Of a stretch of 53,359 bases of DNA, positions 1 through 9,547 are shown piece by piece. A program made the position numbers and the translations under genes. Positions within the stretch are counted from its first letter, which is position 1, and every line of letters begins with the position of its first letter. This stretch comes from Chloroflexota bacterium (lineage in GTDB: Bacteria > Chloroflexota > Anaerolineae > Anaerolineales > Villigracilaceae), in the NCBI GenBank assembly GCA_021414245.1, contig JAIOOU010000014.1, forward strand, positions 1-53,359, given 5' to 3'. The notes below the pieces were generated by a model. It was not told where the DNA came from and made no database searches. It saw only the letters and a program-made list of their open reading frames with translations.

Positions 1-1
1 G

Positions 2-142
2 GAAATGGTCATGCCCGGGGACAACGTGAACCTGACGGTTCAACTGATCGTGCCGGTGGCACTTGAGCAGGGTTCCAAGTTCGCCATTCGTGAGGGCGGT
101 CTGACCGTCGGCGCGGGTGTCGTGACCAAGATCCTCGAATAG
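2..142 (+). CDS. tuf: elongation factor Tu, C-terminal end (5' truncated by window)
   Basis: The first 46 codons read in frame 2 and end at TAG; they begin [11 protein letters not shown] and finish with [15 protein letters not shown]. This is the last beta-barrel domain of EF-Tu, the GTPase that delivers aminoacyl-tRNA to the ribosome. The family usually ends [15 protein letters not shown], so the match is near complete. It lies 10 nt before rpsJ, the usual str/S10 arrangement. The rest of the gene is outside the window. Confidence 0.96.
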   Translation, partial: EMVMPGDNVNLTVQLIVPVALEQGSKFAIREGGLTVGAGVVTKILE

Positions 143-152
143 GTGAGATATG

Positions 153-461
153 ATGGCAAAACAGAAAATACGTATCCGCCTCAAGGCGTATGATCATCGC
201 GTTCTAGACCAATCGGCAAAGCGAATTGTCGAAACTGCCGAGCGCACCGGTGCGCATGTGGTTGGCCCCGTACCCTTGCCAAGCAAGAAGGAACGCTTTA
301 CAATACGTCGCTCGGCATTCATCGACAAGGACTCTCATGAGCACTTTGAGATCCGCACGCACAATCGCTTGATCGATGTTTTGGATCCAGATTCAAAGAC
401 CATTGACATGTTAATGCGTTTGAATTTGCCCGCAGGTGTTGATATCGAAATCAAAATCTAG
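153..461 (+). CDS. rpsJ: 30S ribosomal protein S10
   Basis: 102 residues beginning [20 protein letters not shown], the standard uS10 start. uS10 sits in the 30S head and is also the NusE antitermination factor. Two ATGs lie in tandem at 150 and 153; the second is chosen because AGGTGA at 141-146 is then 6 nt away and the protein starts at the family position. It opens the S10 operon directly after tuf. The following 174-nt gap before rplC is unusually long for this cluster. Confidence 0.97.
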   Translation: MAKQKIRIRLKAYDHRVLDQSAKRIVETAERTGAHVVGPVPLPSKKERFTIRRSAFIDKDSHEHFEIRTHNRLIDVLDPDSKTIDMLMRLNLPAGVDIEIKI

Positions 462-635
462 TTGTAAATAACTCCGCATACATTGCGGATTATTGAGACA
501 GCGCAAGAGCAGGTCTGTGTTGTAGAACCGACACAACCGCTTCGCACCAGGCCTTCTGACTGCGCTGCACGGAGATGATGCGGCCTACGCCCAGGCTGGC
601 AGTCTCGTCAATATCTTCTAAGGAGAAAATTGAGT
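462..635 (+). promoter_or_regulatory. possible structured leader between rpsJ and rplC
   Basis: Nothing protein-like reads through these 174 nt, while almost every other gap in this cluster is under 40 nt. A 6-bp hairpin (TCCGCA/TGCGGA) lies near 473-490 and several GC-rich pairing segments follow up to the AAGGAG at 620-625. A ribosomal-protein-binding autoregulatory leader is a reasonable inference, since S10 operons are often controlled by such RNAs. I do not recognise a named leader family, and no clear promoter was seen. Confidence 0.3.
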
Positions 636-1268
636 ATGTTGAAAGGGCTAATTGGAAAGAAGATTGGCATGACCCAGATCTTCGATGAGCAAGGTGTTGC
701 CTATCCGGTGACACTCATCGAAGCTGGGCCATGTTACGTTACCCAGGTTCGCATGCCGGAAAAGGAAGGATATTCTTCCGTGCAACTGGGCTTTGGCGAA
801 GTAAACCCTAAACGCCTGACAGGCGGTCAATTGGGGCACTTCAAAGCCATCGAGATATCCCCTATGCGTTTTTTGCGCGAATTTCGTGCCAAAGATCACG
901 GATTAAAAGTTGGTGACAAGCTTACCGTCGTCGACGCTTTTGCCGTGGGCGAGCGCGTGGACGTGATTGGCATCAGCAAGGGCAAGGGCTTTGCCGGCGT
1001 TGTAAAGCGCTATCACTTCCATGGAATGAATGCCACACATGGTACCTCTGATCGCAATCGTGCACCTGGTTCCAGTGGATCAGGTACTACACCAGGTCGC
1101 GTCTATAAAGGGCACCGAAACTCCGGTCATATGGGCGTGGATCGTGTCACTGCTCAGAACATCAAGGTTGTTATGGTGGATGCGGAACGCAACCTGCTTG
1201 CCATTAATGGCGCGGTTCCGGGTGGCAAGGGCAGTCTCGTCATAATCAAGGAATCGCGCAAGCAGTAA
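636..1268 (+). CDS. rplC: 50S ribosomal protein L3
   Basis: 210 residues from ATG 636: MLKGLIGKKIGMTQIFDE is the family N-terminus. uL3 is an early-assembly protein whose long loop reaches the peptidyl transferase centre; the loop here includes GMNATHGTSDRNRAPGSSG. An in-frame TTG at 630 would add two residues but sits only 4 nt after AAGGAG (620-625), so ATG 636 with 10 nt spacing is preferred. It is followed after 28 nt by rplD. Confidence 0.97.
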   Translation: MLKGLIGKKIGMTQIFDEQGVAYPVTLIEAGPCYVTQVRMPEKEGYSSVQLGFGEVNPKRLTGGQLGHFKAIEISPMRFLREFRAKDHGLKVGDKLTVVDAFAVGERVDVIGISKGKGFAGVVKRYHFHGMNATHGTSDRNRAPGSSGSGTTPGRVYKGHRNSGHMGVDRVTAQNIKVVMVDAERNLLAINGAVPGGKGSLVIIKESRKQ

Positions 1269-1296
1269 GCGCGAAGGAAACGGGAGCCATATAACC

Positions 1297-1926
1297 ATGA
1301 AAGTAGATGTTCTTGATTTGAAGGGAAAGAAAATTCGCGAAATGGATTTGCCCGCGAAACTCTTTGAAGCCCCTGTGAATGTAGATTTGATGCACCAGGC
1401 TTACACGCGCCAGATGGCGAATGCCCGTCTTGGTACGCATCAGACCAAAGTCCGATCCGAAGTCGCTGGTGGCGGCCGAAAGCCCTGGAAGCAAAAGGGG
1501 ACTGGCCGTGCCCGTCAAGGATCGACCAATGCAGCGCAATTTGTCGGTGGTGGTCGAATCCATACACCGCATCCTCGCAGCTATGAACAGCGCATGCCCA
1601 AGAAAATGCGCCAGGCTGCCTTGCGATCCGCACTCTCTGTAAAGGCCGCAGGGGCGGGCATTGTGGTTGTTGATGAACTCAATATTAAAGAAGCCAAAAC
1701 CCGTATTATGGTAGAAGCTTTGGGCAATCTTGTGGGCACTTCCACCGTCCTGGTGTTGATGCCGGTCAAAGACCTGAATTACGACACTGTAATGCGTTCG
1801 GCCGATAATATCGAGAATGCCAAGGTGCTTCTCGCAAGCTATTTAAATGTGCGTGACATCCTGAGCTTTGATAAGGTCGTCCTGCCGCTCAAAACAATTG
1901 ATGCGTTAGTGGCGCACCTGGGATAA
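1297..1926 (+). CDS. rplD: 50S ribosomal protein L4
   Basis: 209 residues, normal uL4 length. The central tunnel loop is visible as TKVRSEVAGGGRKPWKQKGT followed by GRARQGSTNAAQFVGGGRIH, the most conserved part of the family. uL4 binds 23S rRNA, lines the exit tunnel and in many bacteria represses its own operon. GGGAG at 1281-1287 precedes the ATG. The stop is 10 nt before rplW. Confidence 0.97.
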   Translation: MKVDVLDLKGKKIREMDLPAKLFEAPVNVDLMHQAYTRQMANARLGTHQTKVRSEVAGGGRKPWKQKGTGRARQGSTNAAQFVGGGRIHTPHPRSYEQRMPKKMRQAALRSALSVKAAGAGIVVVDELNIKEAKTRIMVEALGNLVGTSTVLVLMPVKDLNYDTVMRSADNIENAKVLLASYLNVRDILSFDKVVLPLKTIDALVAHLG

Positions 1927-1936
1927 GGAGAGAGAC

Positions 1937-2242
1937 ATGAAAAATATGTATGATGTCCTCGTCCGCCCATTGGTAACCGAGAAATCCAGTTACCAATCCG
2001 GCAAATTGAGTCAATATGCTTTTGTTGTTGCTGATGAAGCAACCCGTACCACTGTGAAGGATGCGGTCGAATCACTGTTCGATGTTACTGTGGCACGTGT
2101 AAATATCCTGAATGCGCCTGCAAAACGCGGTCGTCGAAATCGCTCTCGCCGCTTGTTAGTGCGAAGACCCTCTTTCAAGAAGGCGATAGTGACCCTTGCC
2201 GAGGGAAGCAAACCCCTCGAGATCTTTGAAGGGGTGCAATAA
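1937..2242 (+). CDS. rplW: 50S ribosomal protein L23
   Basis: 101 residues beginning [20 protein letters not shown], matching uL23. It sits at the tunnel exit and docks trigger factor and SRP. The basic loop [21 protein letters not shown] is typical. Shine-Dalgarno AAGGAGAG is close upstream. The last base of its TAA is the first base of the rplB ATG, so translation is probably coupled. Confidence 0.96.
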   Translation: MKNMYDVLVRPLVTEKSSYQSGKLSQYAFVVADEATRTTVKDAVESLFDVTVARVNILNAPAKRGRRNRSRRLLVRRPSFKKAIVTLAEGSKPLEIFEGVQ

Positions 2243-3078
2243 TGGCAGTTAAAAAATACAAACCGGTGACTCCCGGTATGCGCGACATGACGGGATATAC
2301 TTTCGAGGAAATCACCAAGAGCACGCCCGAACGCTCCCTGCTGGTTAACCGCCAGGGACATGGCGGACGTAATGCTCAAGGTCGTGTGACGGTTCGCCAT
2401 CGCGGCGGCGGCGCGCGTCGTTTCATCCGTATTATCGATTTCAAACGGGAGAAACACGGGATTCCAGCAAAGGTCGCTGCAATTGAATATGATCCAAACC
2501 GCACCGCCCGTATTGCCCTCCTGTTTTACGCGGATGGCGAAAAGCGATACATTATCGCACCTCTGGACATGAAGGTTGGTGACAGCATTTTATCCGGCCC
2601 CAATGCCGAAATTCGTCCTGGCAATTCCCTGCCGATCAGCAATATTCCGGTTGGTACCTTGATCCATAATATTGAGATGAAAGAGGGCAAGGGCGCACAA
2701 TTGGTTCGTTCGGCTGGTGGGGCGGCGCAACTCCTCGCAAAAGAAGGTGATTTTGCGCAGGTGCGAATGCCTTCAGGTGAGGTCCGCCTGATTCATCAGG
2801 TATGTTATGCAACAATTGGCCAGGTTGGTAACTTGGACCATGGCAACGTTAAACTGGGTAAGGCTGGCCGCAAACGTCATATGGGCATTCGCCCGACCGT
2901 TCGCGGTACTGCGATGAGTCCCCGTGACCATCCACATGGTGGTGGTGAAGGCCGTCAACCAATCGGTCTTGCAGGTCCCAAGAGTCCGTGGGGTAAACCT
3001 ACACTCGGCAAGAAGACTCGCCGTAATAAGAAGACCGACCAGTACATCGTGCGCCGTCGTAGTAAGACGAGCCGCTAA
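2242..3078 (+). CDS. rplB: 50S ribosomal protein L2
   Basis: 278 residues, full length for uL2. It begins [19 protein letters not shown] and holds the hallmark segment [20 protein letters not shown] near residue 220, containing the universally conserved His needed for peptidyl transferase assembly. The C-terminus [18 protein letters not shown] is typical. It overlaps the rplW stop by one base. Confidence 0.98.
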   Translation: MAVKKYKPVTPGMRDMTGYTFEEITKSTPERSLLVNRQGHGGRNAQGRVTVRHRGGGARRFIRIIDFKREKHGIPAKVAAIEYDPNRTARIALLFYADGEKRYIIAPLDMKVGDSILSGPNAEIRPGNSLPISNIPVGTLIHNIEMKEGKGAQLVRSAGGAAQLLAKEGDFAQVRMPSGEVRLIHQVCYATIGQVGNLDHGNVKLGKAGRKRHMGIRPTVRGTAMSPRDHPHGGGEGRQPIGLAGPKSPWGKPTLGKKTRRNKKTDQYIVRRRSKTSR

Positions 3079-3100
3079 GACTTAGACGAGGTACGTATAT

Positions 3101-3379
3101 ATGTCACGATCATTGAAAAAAGGCCCTTTCATTGAGCCGAAATTGCTCAAGCGGATTGAGGCTATGAATCAGAAAAAAGAAAAGAAAGTCATCCGGACAT
3201 GGAGTCGCGCATCTGTGATCTTTCCGCAGATGGTGGGACATACCATTGCCGTGCATGATGGACGCCGCCATGTGCCGATCTACATTACCGAGAACATGGT
3301 CGGTCATCGATTGGGTGAATTCGCCCCGACGCGCACATTCCGCGGTCATCAGACCAGCGAGAAAGCCGCTGCGGCATAA
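3101..3379 (+). CDS. rpsS: 30S ribosomal protein S19
   Basis: 92 residues: [20 protein letters not shown] at the start and [15 protein letters not shown] near the end, both diagnostic of uS19, which binds 16S rRNA in the head with S13. GAGG at about 3089 provides a loosely spaced ribosome site. Standard position between rplB and rplV. Confidence 0.97.
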   Translation: MSRSLKKGPFIEPKLLKRIEAMNQKKEKKVIRTWSRASVIFPQMVGHTIAVHDGRRHVPIYITENMVGHRLGEFAPTRTFRGHQTSEKAAAA

Positions 3380-3391
3380 GGAGAGTGGACC

Positions 3392-3733
3392 ATGCATGAT
3401 ATTCACGCAAAAATTAGCCATCTTTCCCTTTCCGCCCAGAAGGTCCGTATCGTAATTGATATGGTGCGAGGCAAGAGCGCGAATGAAGCGCTGGAAATTT
3501 TGCGCTTTGTAAATAAACGCGCAGCTCTGCCGGTGCAAAAACTCGTCGCCTCCGCAGTTGCGAATGCCGAAGAGAATTTTGGCGTCAGCCGCGATGATTT
3601 GTATGTAGTCAAAATTACGGCTGACGAGGCGCCTACTCGCAAGTGGAGACGCTTTGGTGCTCGTGGTCGTTTCAAGCCGATTTTGCGCCGCAGTTCTCAT
3701 GTGACTGTCGTATTGCGCGAGCGCGGAGCTTAA
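3392..3733 (+). CDS. rplV: 50S ribosomal protein L22
   Basis: 113 residues of uL22. It starts MHDIHAKISHLSLSAQKVRI and has the conserved hairpin-tip segment APTRKWRRFGARGRFKPI that reaches into the exit tunnel. GGAGAG precedes the ATG. It lies 12 nt after rpsS and 10 nt before rpsC. Confidence 0.96.
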   Translation: MHDIHAKISHLSLSAQKVRIVIDMVRGKSANEALEILRFVNKRAALPVQKLVASAVANAEENFGVSRDDLYVVKITADEAPTRKWRRFGARGRFKPILRRSSHVTVVLRERGA

Positions 3734-3743
3734 GGAGAATTTT

Positions 3744-4493
3744 ATGGGTCGTAAAGTACATCCCGTTGGTTTTCGTCTGGGGATAAATCAGCCCTGGGGC
3801 GGCCGCTGGTTCGCCGAAGGTACCACATATCGCCAGCAATTGCACCAGGACTTTGCCATCCGCAATTTATTGCTGGGCAAACTCTCCAAGGGCGGCGCTG
3901 CCGCCAATGAAAAGGTCCGGGAATTGCGCAAGCAGATGCCTGATTCTGTGATTGACGGCAAGGCTGGTATTTCTCGGATCGATGTGGAGCGCACGCCTGG
4001 AAAAGTCCGCATCTCCATTTATACTGCCAAACCCGGCATTTTGATTGGCCGTAAAGGGGAAGGCGTGAAGAAGATTCGCCAGGCCTTTGAAAGTCTGGTT
4101 GGCAAGAAGATCGAATTGGATATCAAGGAGATCACTTCGCCGGACACGGATGCCATGTTGGTTGCCAAGAACATTGCCGATCAGCTCGAACGCCGTATTG
4201 CATATCGCCGGGCCATGAAGCGCGCCATTCAACAGGCAATCAAGCAGGGCGCCGAAGGTATCAAGATCCTGGTCGGTGGACGCCTGGGCGGTGCGGAAAT
4301 GTCCCGCGATGTATGGTTGCGCGAAGGACGGGTTCCATTACAGACCTTGCGCGCAAATCTCGATTTTGCGACCACTGAAGCCTCCACCACCTACGGTCAG
4401 ATCGGTATCAAGGTCTGGATCTATAAGGGGGAAGCCAAGCCTGAAGTTGAAGAAAAAGTCGAAGCGACGGAAGGCGTGTACGTTAGCGAGTAA
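3744..4493 (+). CDS. rpsC: 30S ribosomal protein S3
   Basis: 249 residues. It begins MGRKVHPVGFRLGINQPWGG; the KH domain motif ILIGRKGEGVKKI is near residue 95, and LGGAEMSRDVWLREGRVPLQ marks the C-terminal domain. uS3 forms part of the mRNA entry channel. The tail VEEKVEATEGVYVSE is acidic and variable, as is common. Perfect AAGGAG upstream. Confidence 0.97.
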   Translation: MGRKVHPVGFRLGINQPWGGRWFAEGTTYRQQLHQDFAIRNLLLGKLSKGGAAANEKVRELRKQMPDSVIDGKAGISRIDVERTPGKVRISIYTAKPGILIGRKGEGVKKIRQAFESLVGKKIELDIKEITSPDTDAMLVAKNIADQLERRIAYRRAMKRAIQQAIKQGAEGIKILVGGRLGGAEMSRDVWLREGRVPLQTLRANLDFATTEASTTYGQIGIKVWIYKGEAKPEVEEKVEATEGVYVSE

Positions 4494-4524
4494 TCGCGAC
4501 GACGCCTGAGATGAGGTTTTTGAT

Positions 4525-4944
4525 ATGTTGATGCCTAAACGAGTTAAGTGGCGCAAGCAGATGCGCGGTCGTATGACCGGCAAGGCTCTCCGCGGTGCGG
4601 AAGTCTCCTTTGGTGAATTTGGTCTGCAGGCGTTGGAACCGGGCTGGATTACAGCCCGTCAAATTGAAGCGGCCCGCCGCACCATTGTTCGTGGCATGAA
4701 ACGCCGCGGCAAGATCTGGATCCGGATATTTCCGTCCAAACCCTATACGCACAAGCCGCCGGAGACACGCATGGGTTCCGGTAAGGGTAACGTGGAATAT
4801 TACGTAGCTCCGGTAAAACCCGGCCGTATCATGTTCGAGGTCAGCGGTTTGGCTGAAGACATTGCGGTTGCAGCTTTAAAGAGTGCACAATATAAATTCT
4901 CCATTAAGACCAAGGTTATTGGCCGCCATGCAGGAGGAGAATAA
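4525..4944 (+). CDS. rplP: 50S ribosomal protein L16
   Basis: 139 residues beginning [20 protein letters not shown], the usual uL16 start, which decides ATG 4525 over ATG 4531; GAGG at 4513-4516 is 8 nt away. uL16 organises the A-site tRNA elbow region. The motif [20 protein letters not shown] is the conserved core. Followed after 2 nt by rpmC. Confidence 0.97.
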   Translation: MLMPKRVKWRKQMRGRMTGKALRGAEVSFGEFGLQALEPGWITARQIEAARRTIVRGMKRRGKIWIRIFPSKPYTHKPPETRMGSGKGNVEYYVAPVKPGRIMFEVSGLAEDIAVAALKSAQYKFSIKTKVIGRHAGGE

Positions 4945-4946
4945 AT

Positions 4947-5162
4947 ATGAAAGCAATGAATGTAGAAGATGTCCGTAAATTGGCAGTGGAAGAAATTCGC
5001 ACGAAGATCGCGGAATCCCGTGAAGAAATGATGAAGTTGCGCTTTCAGCAGGTAACGGGTCAATTGACCGACTCAAGCACCCTGCGGACATTGCGCCGCA
5101 ACATCGCCCGAATGGAAACAATCCTGGGCGAGGCAGAACGTGCCGCCGTGGAAGGTGCTTAA
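4947..5162 (+). CDS. rpmC: 50S ribosomal protein L29
   Basis: 71 residues, a two-helix protein near the tunnel exit. It contains [20 protein letters not shown] and [12 protein letters not shown], matching uL29. GGAGGAG just upstream. Its TAA shares one base with the rpsQ ATG, so coupling is expected. Confidence 0.95.
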   Translation: MKAMNVEDVRKLAVEEIRTKIAESREEMMKLRFQQVTGQLTDSSTLRTLRRNIARMETILGEAERAAVEGA

Positions 5163-5434
5163 TGAATAATCGACGTCGTATGACTGGTGTCGTAACCAGC
5201 AACAAAATGACCAAAACAGTCGTGGTGGAGATCACCCGTAAGTTTCGTCATCCGCTTTACAAGAAGGTGGTTTATTCCAGCTCCCGGGTTAAGGCACATG
5301 ATGAAATCGGCTGTCAGATCGGTGACGAGGTTCAGATCGTGGAGACCCGTCCTTTGTCCCGAGACAAGCGCTGGGCCGTTGAGGCTGTTGTAAAGCGCGA
5401 GACCCGCACTGCTGACCAGGGCGTAGGAGAATAA
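5162..5434 (+). CDS. rpsQ: 30S ribosomal protein S17
   Basis: 90 residues of uS17, a primary 16S-binding OB-fold protein. The motifs [31 protein letters not shown] and [13 protein letters not shown] follow in order as in the family. It overlaps rpmC by one base and precedes rplN by 3 nt. Confidence 0.96.
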   Translation: MNNRRRMTGVVTSNKMTKTVVVEITRKFRHPLYKKVVYSSSRVKAHDEIGCQIGDEVQIVETRPLSRDKRWAVEAVVKRETRTADQGVGE

Positions 5435-5437
5435 ACC

Positions 5438-5809
5438 ATGATTCAGCATGAGTCTCGAATAAAGGTTGCTGATAATACCGGTGCGCGCGAATTGCTCGTC
5501 ATTCATGTGATGGGCGGTTCCAGTCGCAAATACGGTTCGATCGGTGATGTGGTGGTGGCCACTGTCAAAGCTGCCGCGCCACAAGGTTCGGTCAAGAAAA
5601 GTGAAGTTGTAAAAGCCGTCATTGTCCGCTGCACGAAGGAATGGCGTCGTGAAGATGGCTCTTACATCCGTTTTGATGATAACGCCGCGGTGATTTTGGA
5701 TGCTGATGGCGAAAACCCGAGGGGCACGCGTATCTTCGGACCTGTGGCTCGCGAGTTGCGCGACATGGGTTATATGAAGATCGTGTCGCTGGCCCCGGAA
5801 GTACTGTAG
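5438..5809 (+). CDS. rplN: 50S ribosomal protein L14
   Basis: 123 residues, exactly the usual uL14 length. [20 protein letters not shown] at the start, [20 protein letters not shown] in the middle, and [20 protein letters not shown] at the end. uL14 lies at the subunit interface next to L19. Good AGGAG ribosome site. Confidence 0.98.
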   Translation: MIQHESRIKVADNTGARELLVIHVMGGSSRKYGSIGDVVVATVKAAAPQGSVKKSEVVKAVIVRCTKEWRREDGSYIRFDDNAAVILDADGENPRGTRIFGPVARELRDMGYMKIVSLAPEVL

Positions 5810-5818
5810 GAGCGAAGA

Positions 5819-6151
5819 ATGAAAGTTAAGATTCGAAAAGGCGATACAGTAGAAGTGATTAGTGGCCGCCTGGAAGACAAAGGCAAACGTGGAGAGGTCA
5901 TTAATGTGATCTTGGATGACCGCCGTGTGGTAGTGCAGGGTGTTAATATCCGCACAAAACACCAAAAGCAGGTGCAGACACAGGCAGGACGCAATATGAA
6001 TCCTGGACGCATCCAGTTCGAAGGTCCGGTTGATATCTCCAACGTCATGTTGATCTGCCCAAAATGCAGCGAGCCCACTCGAGTTGCCGTCCAGCGTGAT
6101 GAGAATGGAGCCCACCGTGTTTGCAAGAACTGTGAGGCCACGATTGACTAG
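5819..6151 (+). CDS. rplX: 50S ribosomal protein L24
   Basis: 110 residues. The N-terminal KOW segment [16 protein letters not shown] and the block [20 protein letters not shown] identify uL24, an assembly initiator at the tunnel exit. The C-terminal part carries CPKC and CKNC pairs (around residues 80 and 103), a zinc-ribbon-like tail seen in many bacterial L24 proteins. AGGAG is 7 nt before the ATG. Confidence 0.96.
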   Translation: MKVKIRKGDTVEVISGRLEDKGKRGEVINVILDDRRVVVQGVNIRTKHQKQVQTQAGRNMNPGRIQFEGPVDISNVMLICPKCSEPTRVAVQRDENGAHRVCKNCEATID

Positions 6152-6168
6152 GCCGTGGAGCAAATAAG

Positions 6169-6720
6169 ATGAACAGAATGCAAGAACTCTATAACAAAGA
6201 AGTGGCCCCGGCCCTGTTCAAATCGTTCGGTTATAAGAACGTAATGCAGGTGCCCCGCATCGAAAAGGTGGTTTTGAACATTGGTCTCGGAGAGGCCATG
6301 GACAATCCCAAGGCTCTTGATGCGGCCACAGCGGATTTGGCACAGATCTCCGGACAGAAGCCCGTTCAGACAAAAGCCCGCAAAAGCATTGCGAACTTTA
6401 AACTGCGTGAAGGCCGTCTGATTGGCGCCAAAGTGACGCTGCGGGGACCCCGCATGTGGGCTTTCCTTGATCGTTTGTTGAACATTGCCCTGCCCCGCGT
6501 GCGTGACTTTCGCGGCGTTTCGGCCAATGCCTTTGACGGTCGTGGAAATTACACACTTGGCCTCAAGGATCAATTGGTTTTCCCCGAGATTGAGTACGAC
6601 AAAATTGATAAATTGCGCGGTATGGAGGTCACCATTGTGACTTCTGCCAAGAGTGATGATCAGGCGCGCGCATTGTTGCAATTGCTCGGAATGCCGTTCA
6701 GTAGCAAGAAGGATGCTTAA
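6169..6720 (+). CDS. rplE: 50S ribosomal protein L5
   Basis: 183 residues. [40 protein letters not shown] and [20 protein letters not shown] are the uL5 signatures. uL5 binds 5S rRNA and contacts P-site tRNA. Followed after 3 nt by rpsN. Confidence 0.97.
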   Translation: MNRMQELYNKEVAPALFKSFGYKNVMQVPRIEKVVLNIGLGEAMDNPKALDAATADLAQISGQKPVQTKARKSIANFKLREGRLIGAKVTLRGPRMWAFLDRLLNIALPRVRDFRGVSANAFDGRGNYTLGLKDQLVFPEIEYDKIDKLRGMEVTIVTSAKSDDQARALLQLLGMPFSSKKDA

Positions 6721-6723
6721 CCT

Positions 6724-6906
6724 ATGGCAAAAAAATGTATGCAATACCGTGAACTGCGCCGCAAACATGCCGTGCAGGTACGCAATCGCTGTCAGCGCTG
6801 TGGACGTCCGCGCGGTTTTATTCGTCGCTTCGGTTTGTGCCGTATTTGCTTCCGCGAATTAGCATTAACGGGCAAGATTCCCGGCGTCGTGAAGGCGTCC
6901 TGGTAG
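6724..6906 (+). CDS. rpsN: 30S ribosomal protein S14, zinc-binding type
   Basis: 60 residues, the short zinc-binding (type Z) form of uS14. The four cysteines are in CQRC and CRIC within [16 protein letters not shown] and [11 protein letters not shown]. This form does not need the zinc-free long paralogue. The ribosome site is weak, so translation may depend on reading through from rplE. Confidence 0.97.
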   Translation: MAKKCMQYRELRRKHAVQVRNRCQRCGRPRGFIRRFGLCRICFRELALTGKIPGVVKASW

Positions 6907-6925
6907 CCCCAGGTGGAGGTAGATT

Positions 6926-7339
6926 ATGTCATTTACTGATCCGATCGCTGATATGTTGACCCGCATCCGCAATGCTGTGCTGGCTGGCCATGCCCAGGTT
7001 GCAATGCCCAACTCAAAGATTAAAGTGGAGATCGCCAAGATCCTCAAGGATGAAGGCTTCCTCGAAGGTTTCGAAGTGGTGGAAGGTGAACGTGAGGCTC
7101 AGAAAGTCCTGCGCGTGAAATTGAAATATGTTGGTGAGAGACGCCAACGACGCCCGGTCCTGACTGGTCTGGAGCGCGTTAGCAAACCCGGCCGCCGCAT
7201 CTACACCAAAAAGACAGACATCCCCTGGGTGCTTTCCGGAATTGGCGTTGCCATAATTTCCACGCCCAAAGGTGTTATGACCGGCGTACGCGCTCGACAG
7301 TTGGGCGTGGGCGGCGAGATCATCTGCAAGGTGTGGTAG
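6926..7339 (+). CDS. rpsH: 30S ribosomal protein S8
   Basis: 137 residues beginning [20 protein letters not shown], the uS8 start. The C-terminal [21 protein letters not shown] is the family ending. uS8 binds helix 21 of 16S rRNA and in some bacteria represses the spc operon. AGGTGGAGG lies upstream. Confidence 0.97.
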   Translation: MSFTDPIADMLTRIRNAVLAGHAQVAMPNSKIKVEIAKILKDEGFLEGFEVVEGEREAQKVLRVKLKYVGERRQRRPVLTGLERVSKPGRRIYTKKTDIPWVLSGIGVAIISTPKGVMTGVRARQLGVGGEIICKVW

Positions 7340-7349
7340 GAGGTTTATC

Positions 7350-7898
7350 GTGTCCCGCATTGGTCGATTACCAGTAGATATTCCCAGTGGCGTTCAGGTG
7401 GACCTTAAAGGTTCCCACGTCCGTATCAAAGGCCCGAAAGGTGAAATGCAGCGCATCTTCTCCAGTTTGATTGGCATTACCATGGAGAATAATCAGTTGA
7501 ACATTACCAGAAATTCGGAAGAACCCGCGGAACGTGCCTTACACGGCACCACCCGAGCTGTGCTTGCAAACATGATCCACGGTGTAAGCAAAGGCTTTGA
7601 GGTTGTTCTGGAAGTGGAAGGTGTGGGATACCGCGCTGAAATGGAAGGGAAGACCCTCGCCTTGCATGTTGGTTATTCACATCCTGTAAAAATGGAACCG
7701 CCTTCCGGTATTTCATTCGAGACAGATCCAAAAACCCGCCAGATCAAAGTAATCGGCTTCGATAAGGAGTTGATCGGTCAGGTGGCAGCAAATATTCGCA
7801 AAGTCCGTCCGCCTGAGCCCTACCATGGTAAAGGTATTCGCTACCAGGGTGAACGCGTTCGCCGCAAGGCTGGCAAGGCCGGAAAAGGAGCCAAATAA
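7350..7898 (+). CDS. rplF: 50S ribosomal protein L6
   Basis: 182 residues from a GTG start after TAGGAGG. MSRIGRLPVDIPSGVQVDL and the end RKVRPPEPYHGKGIRYQGE are diagnostic of uL6, which sits near the factor-binding centre. Two repeated alpha-beta domains fit the length. It is 3 nt before rplR. Confidence 0.97.
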   Translation: MSRIGRLPVDIPSGVQVDLKGSHVRIKGPKGEMQRIFSSLIGITMENNQLNITRNSEEPAERALHGTTRAVLANMIHGVSKGFEVVLEVEGVGYRAEMEGKTLALHVGYSHPVKMEPPSGISFETDPKTRQIKVIGFDKELIGQVAANIRKVRPPEPYHGKGIRYQGERVRRKAGKAGKGAK

Positions 7899-7901
7899 AT
7901 C

Positions 7902-8267
7902 ATGGCTAAAAAGAGTCGCTCTCAAGCCCGGGAACGCCGCCACGTGCGTGTTCGCAAACATGTGGTTGGCACCACTGTTCGTCCGCGTTTGAATGTTTTC
8001 AAAAGTTTAACAGGGATCTATGCCCAGATCATCGACGATAGCGAGGGCAACACCCTGATCTCGGCATCCACGGTCGATAAGGATCTGCGCGAGAAAATGA
8101 AGGGATTGAAAAAGATTGAACAGGCCGCTGCGATTGGCAAGGCAGTTGCTGAGCGCGCGAAATCCAAGGGCATTTCGTCCGTTGTGTTTGATCGTGGTGG
8201 CTTCCGGTACGTCGGTCGTGTCAAGGCATTGGCTGATGGCGCCCGCGAAGGTGGCCTGCAATTCTAA
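7902..8267 (+). CDS. rplR: 50S ribosomal protein L18
   Basis: 121 residues. [31 protein letters not shown] and [20 protein letters not shown] are the uL18 motifs; the protein brings 5S rRNA to the large subunit. AAAGGAG upstream. The next gene starts 42 nt later. Confidence 0.97.
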   Translation: MAKKSRSQARERRHVRVRKHVVGTTVRPRLNVFKSLTGIYAQIIDDSEGNTLISASTVDKDLREKMKGLKKIEQAAAIGKAVAERAKSKGISSVVFDRGGFRYVGRVKALADGAREGGLQF

Positions 8268-8309
8268 AATGTTCGGTGACGATCCGTTCGTTACCACATG
8301 GAGAAAGAT

Positions 8310-8870
8310 ATGGCAGAAAAGAAATTTGAAAAGAAGCATGAGAATAAGCAGCAATTCGAAGCACAGGATGCGTTTGAAGAGCGTGTGATTGAAATTGCCC
8401 GCGTCTCGAAGGTGGTAAAAGGTGGTCGCCGCTTCCGCTTCCGCGTGACAGTTGTCGTTGGAGACAAGAACGGCACGATCGGCATGGGAGTAGGCAAGGC
8501 GAATGCGGTCCCGGATGCGATGAGAAAAGCATCCGAGCGCGCCCGCAAGGATTTACGCCAGGTCCACCTTTCCAGCACCACCATTCCTCATGAGTCTTTG
8601 GGAAAAGTTGCCGGCGCCAAGGTTTTCCTAAAACCAGCTTCTGCGGGTACAGGTGTGATTGCGGCTGGTGGTGTCCGTGCGGTTTTGGAACTTGCCGGTA
8701 TTCGCGATATTCTTACAAAATCCATGGGAAGCGCGAATGTGCTGAACGTGGTCATGGCAACCTTCGGAGCTTTGGATGGGCTACGCTCTCCTGCTCTTGA
8801 AGCCGCGCGTCGTGGAAAGCGTGTCGAAGATCTCATGCCTTTCTGGGAACGGAGGAAGCAACATGCCTAA
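8310..8870 (+). CDS. rpsE: 30S ribosomal protein S5
   Basis: 186 residues from ATG 8310 ([20 protein letters not shown]). An in-frame ATG at 8298 lacks a ribosome site, while GGAGA at 8300-8304 fits 8310. The core [40 protein letters not shown] and [18 protein letters not shown] defines uS5, a fidelity protein at the mRNA entry. The N-terminal Lys/Glu-rich extension is variable in the family. The last 8 nt overlap rpmD. Confidence 0.96.
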   Translation: MAEKKFEKKHENKQQFEAQDAFEERVIEIARVSKVVKGGRRFRFRVTVVVGDKNGTIGMGVGKANAVPDAMRKASERARKDLRQVHLSSTTIPHESLGKVAGAKVFLKPASAGTGVIAAGGVRAVLELAGIRDILTKSMGSANVLNVVMATFGALDGLRSPALEAARRGKRVEDLMPFWERRKQHA

Positions 8871-9063
8871 CAAGCAAAATTCCTCCGGCAAGATTCTGCG
8901 TGTGACCTGGGTGAAAAGCGACATCGGTTTTCCGAAGGATCAGAAAGCCACGGTCAAAGCCCTCGGCCTTCGCCGTTTACATCAAACTGTTGAGCACAAG
9001 GATACGCCAGCTTTACGCGGCATGTTGAACAAGATCATCCATTTGCTCAAGATTGAAGAGTAG
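8863..9063 (+). CDS. rpmD: 50S ribosomal protein L30
   Basis: 66 residues from ATG 8863, with GGAGG at 8851-8855. [39 protein letters not shown] and [13 protein letters not shown] follow the uL30 pattern. Its first 8 nt lie inside rpsE in another frame, so translation is probably coupled. Many bacteria lack uL30, so its presence is mildly informative. Confidence 0.95.
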   Translation: MPNKQNSSGKILRVTWVKSDIGFPKDQKATVKALGLRRLHQTVEHKDTPALRGMLNKIIHLLKIEE

Positions 9064-9070
9064 GTTGAAT

Positions 9071-9526
9071 ATGAAGTTACACGATCTCGTGCCCAATGTA
9101 GGGTCCAAAAAGAATCGCAAACGTGTAGGTCGGGGTATTTCGGCGGGGCAGGGTAAGACTGCCGGTCGGGGTACCAAAGGCGCAGGTGCGCGCTCTGGTG
9201 AAGGCGGTCATGCCTATCGTCAGGGTGGCAATCTTCCCTTCTTCCGCCGTCTGCCGTTTATGCGCGGTGAGGGATTCACCCCGCCAAATCAGGTTTTCTA
9301 TAATGAAGTGAATCTCGATCAACTTTCAGAATTTTTCAAGGCCAATGCAAGTGTTACGCCTGAGGCTCTTGAAGAGGCACATCTTCTTCGTGACAAGCGT
9401 AATCCCGTGGTGATTCTTGGCCGTGGCGAGATGACAGTCGCGCTCAAGGTACGTGTTCATCGTGTCAGTGCAGGTGCAAAGGCCAAAATTGAAAAGGCCG
9501 GCGGCACTGTTGAGTTGATTGCTTAA
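9071..9526 (+). CDS. rplO: 50S ribosomal protein L15
   Basis: 151 residues. MKLHDLVPNVGSKKNRKRVG and the glycine-rich RGISAGQGKTAGRGTKGAGA are the uL15 signature, followed by FFRRLPFMRGEGFTPPNQVF. ATG 9071 is the family start; upstream TTG at 9053 would add residues unlike L15. The ribosome site is weak and the gene is 7 nt after rpmD. Confidence 0.96.
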   Translation: MKLHDLVPNVGSKKNRKRVGRGISAGQGKTAGRGTKGAGARSGEGGHAYRQGGNLPFFRRLPFMRGEGFTPPNQVFYNEVNLDQLSEFFKANASVTPEALEEAHLLRDKRNPVVILGRGEMTVALKVRVHRVSAGAKAKIEKAGGTVELIA

Positions 9527-9547
9527 CCTAATTAAAGGATACTTTGC

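Noticed and set aside
5159-6163. 334-aa minus-strand ORF opposite rpsQ-rplN-rplX
   Set aside because: It is antisense to three certain ribosomal genes and has no family-like motifs; it reflects codon bias on the other strand.
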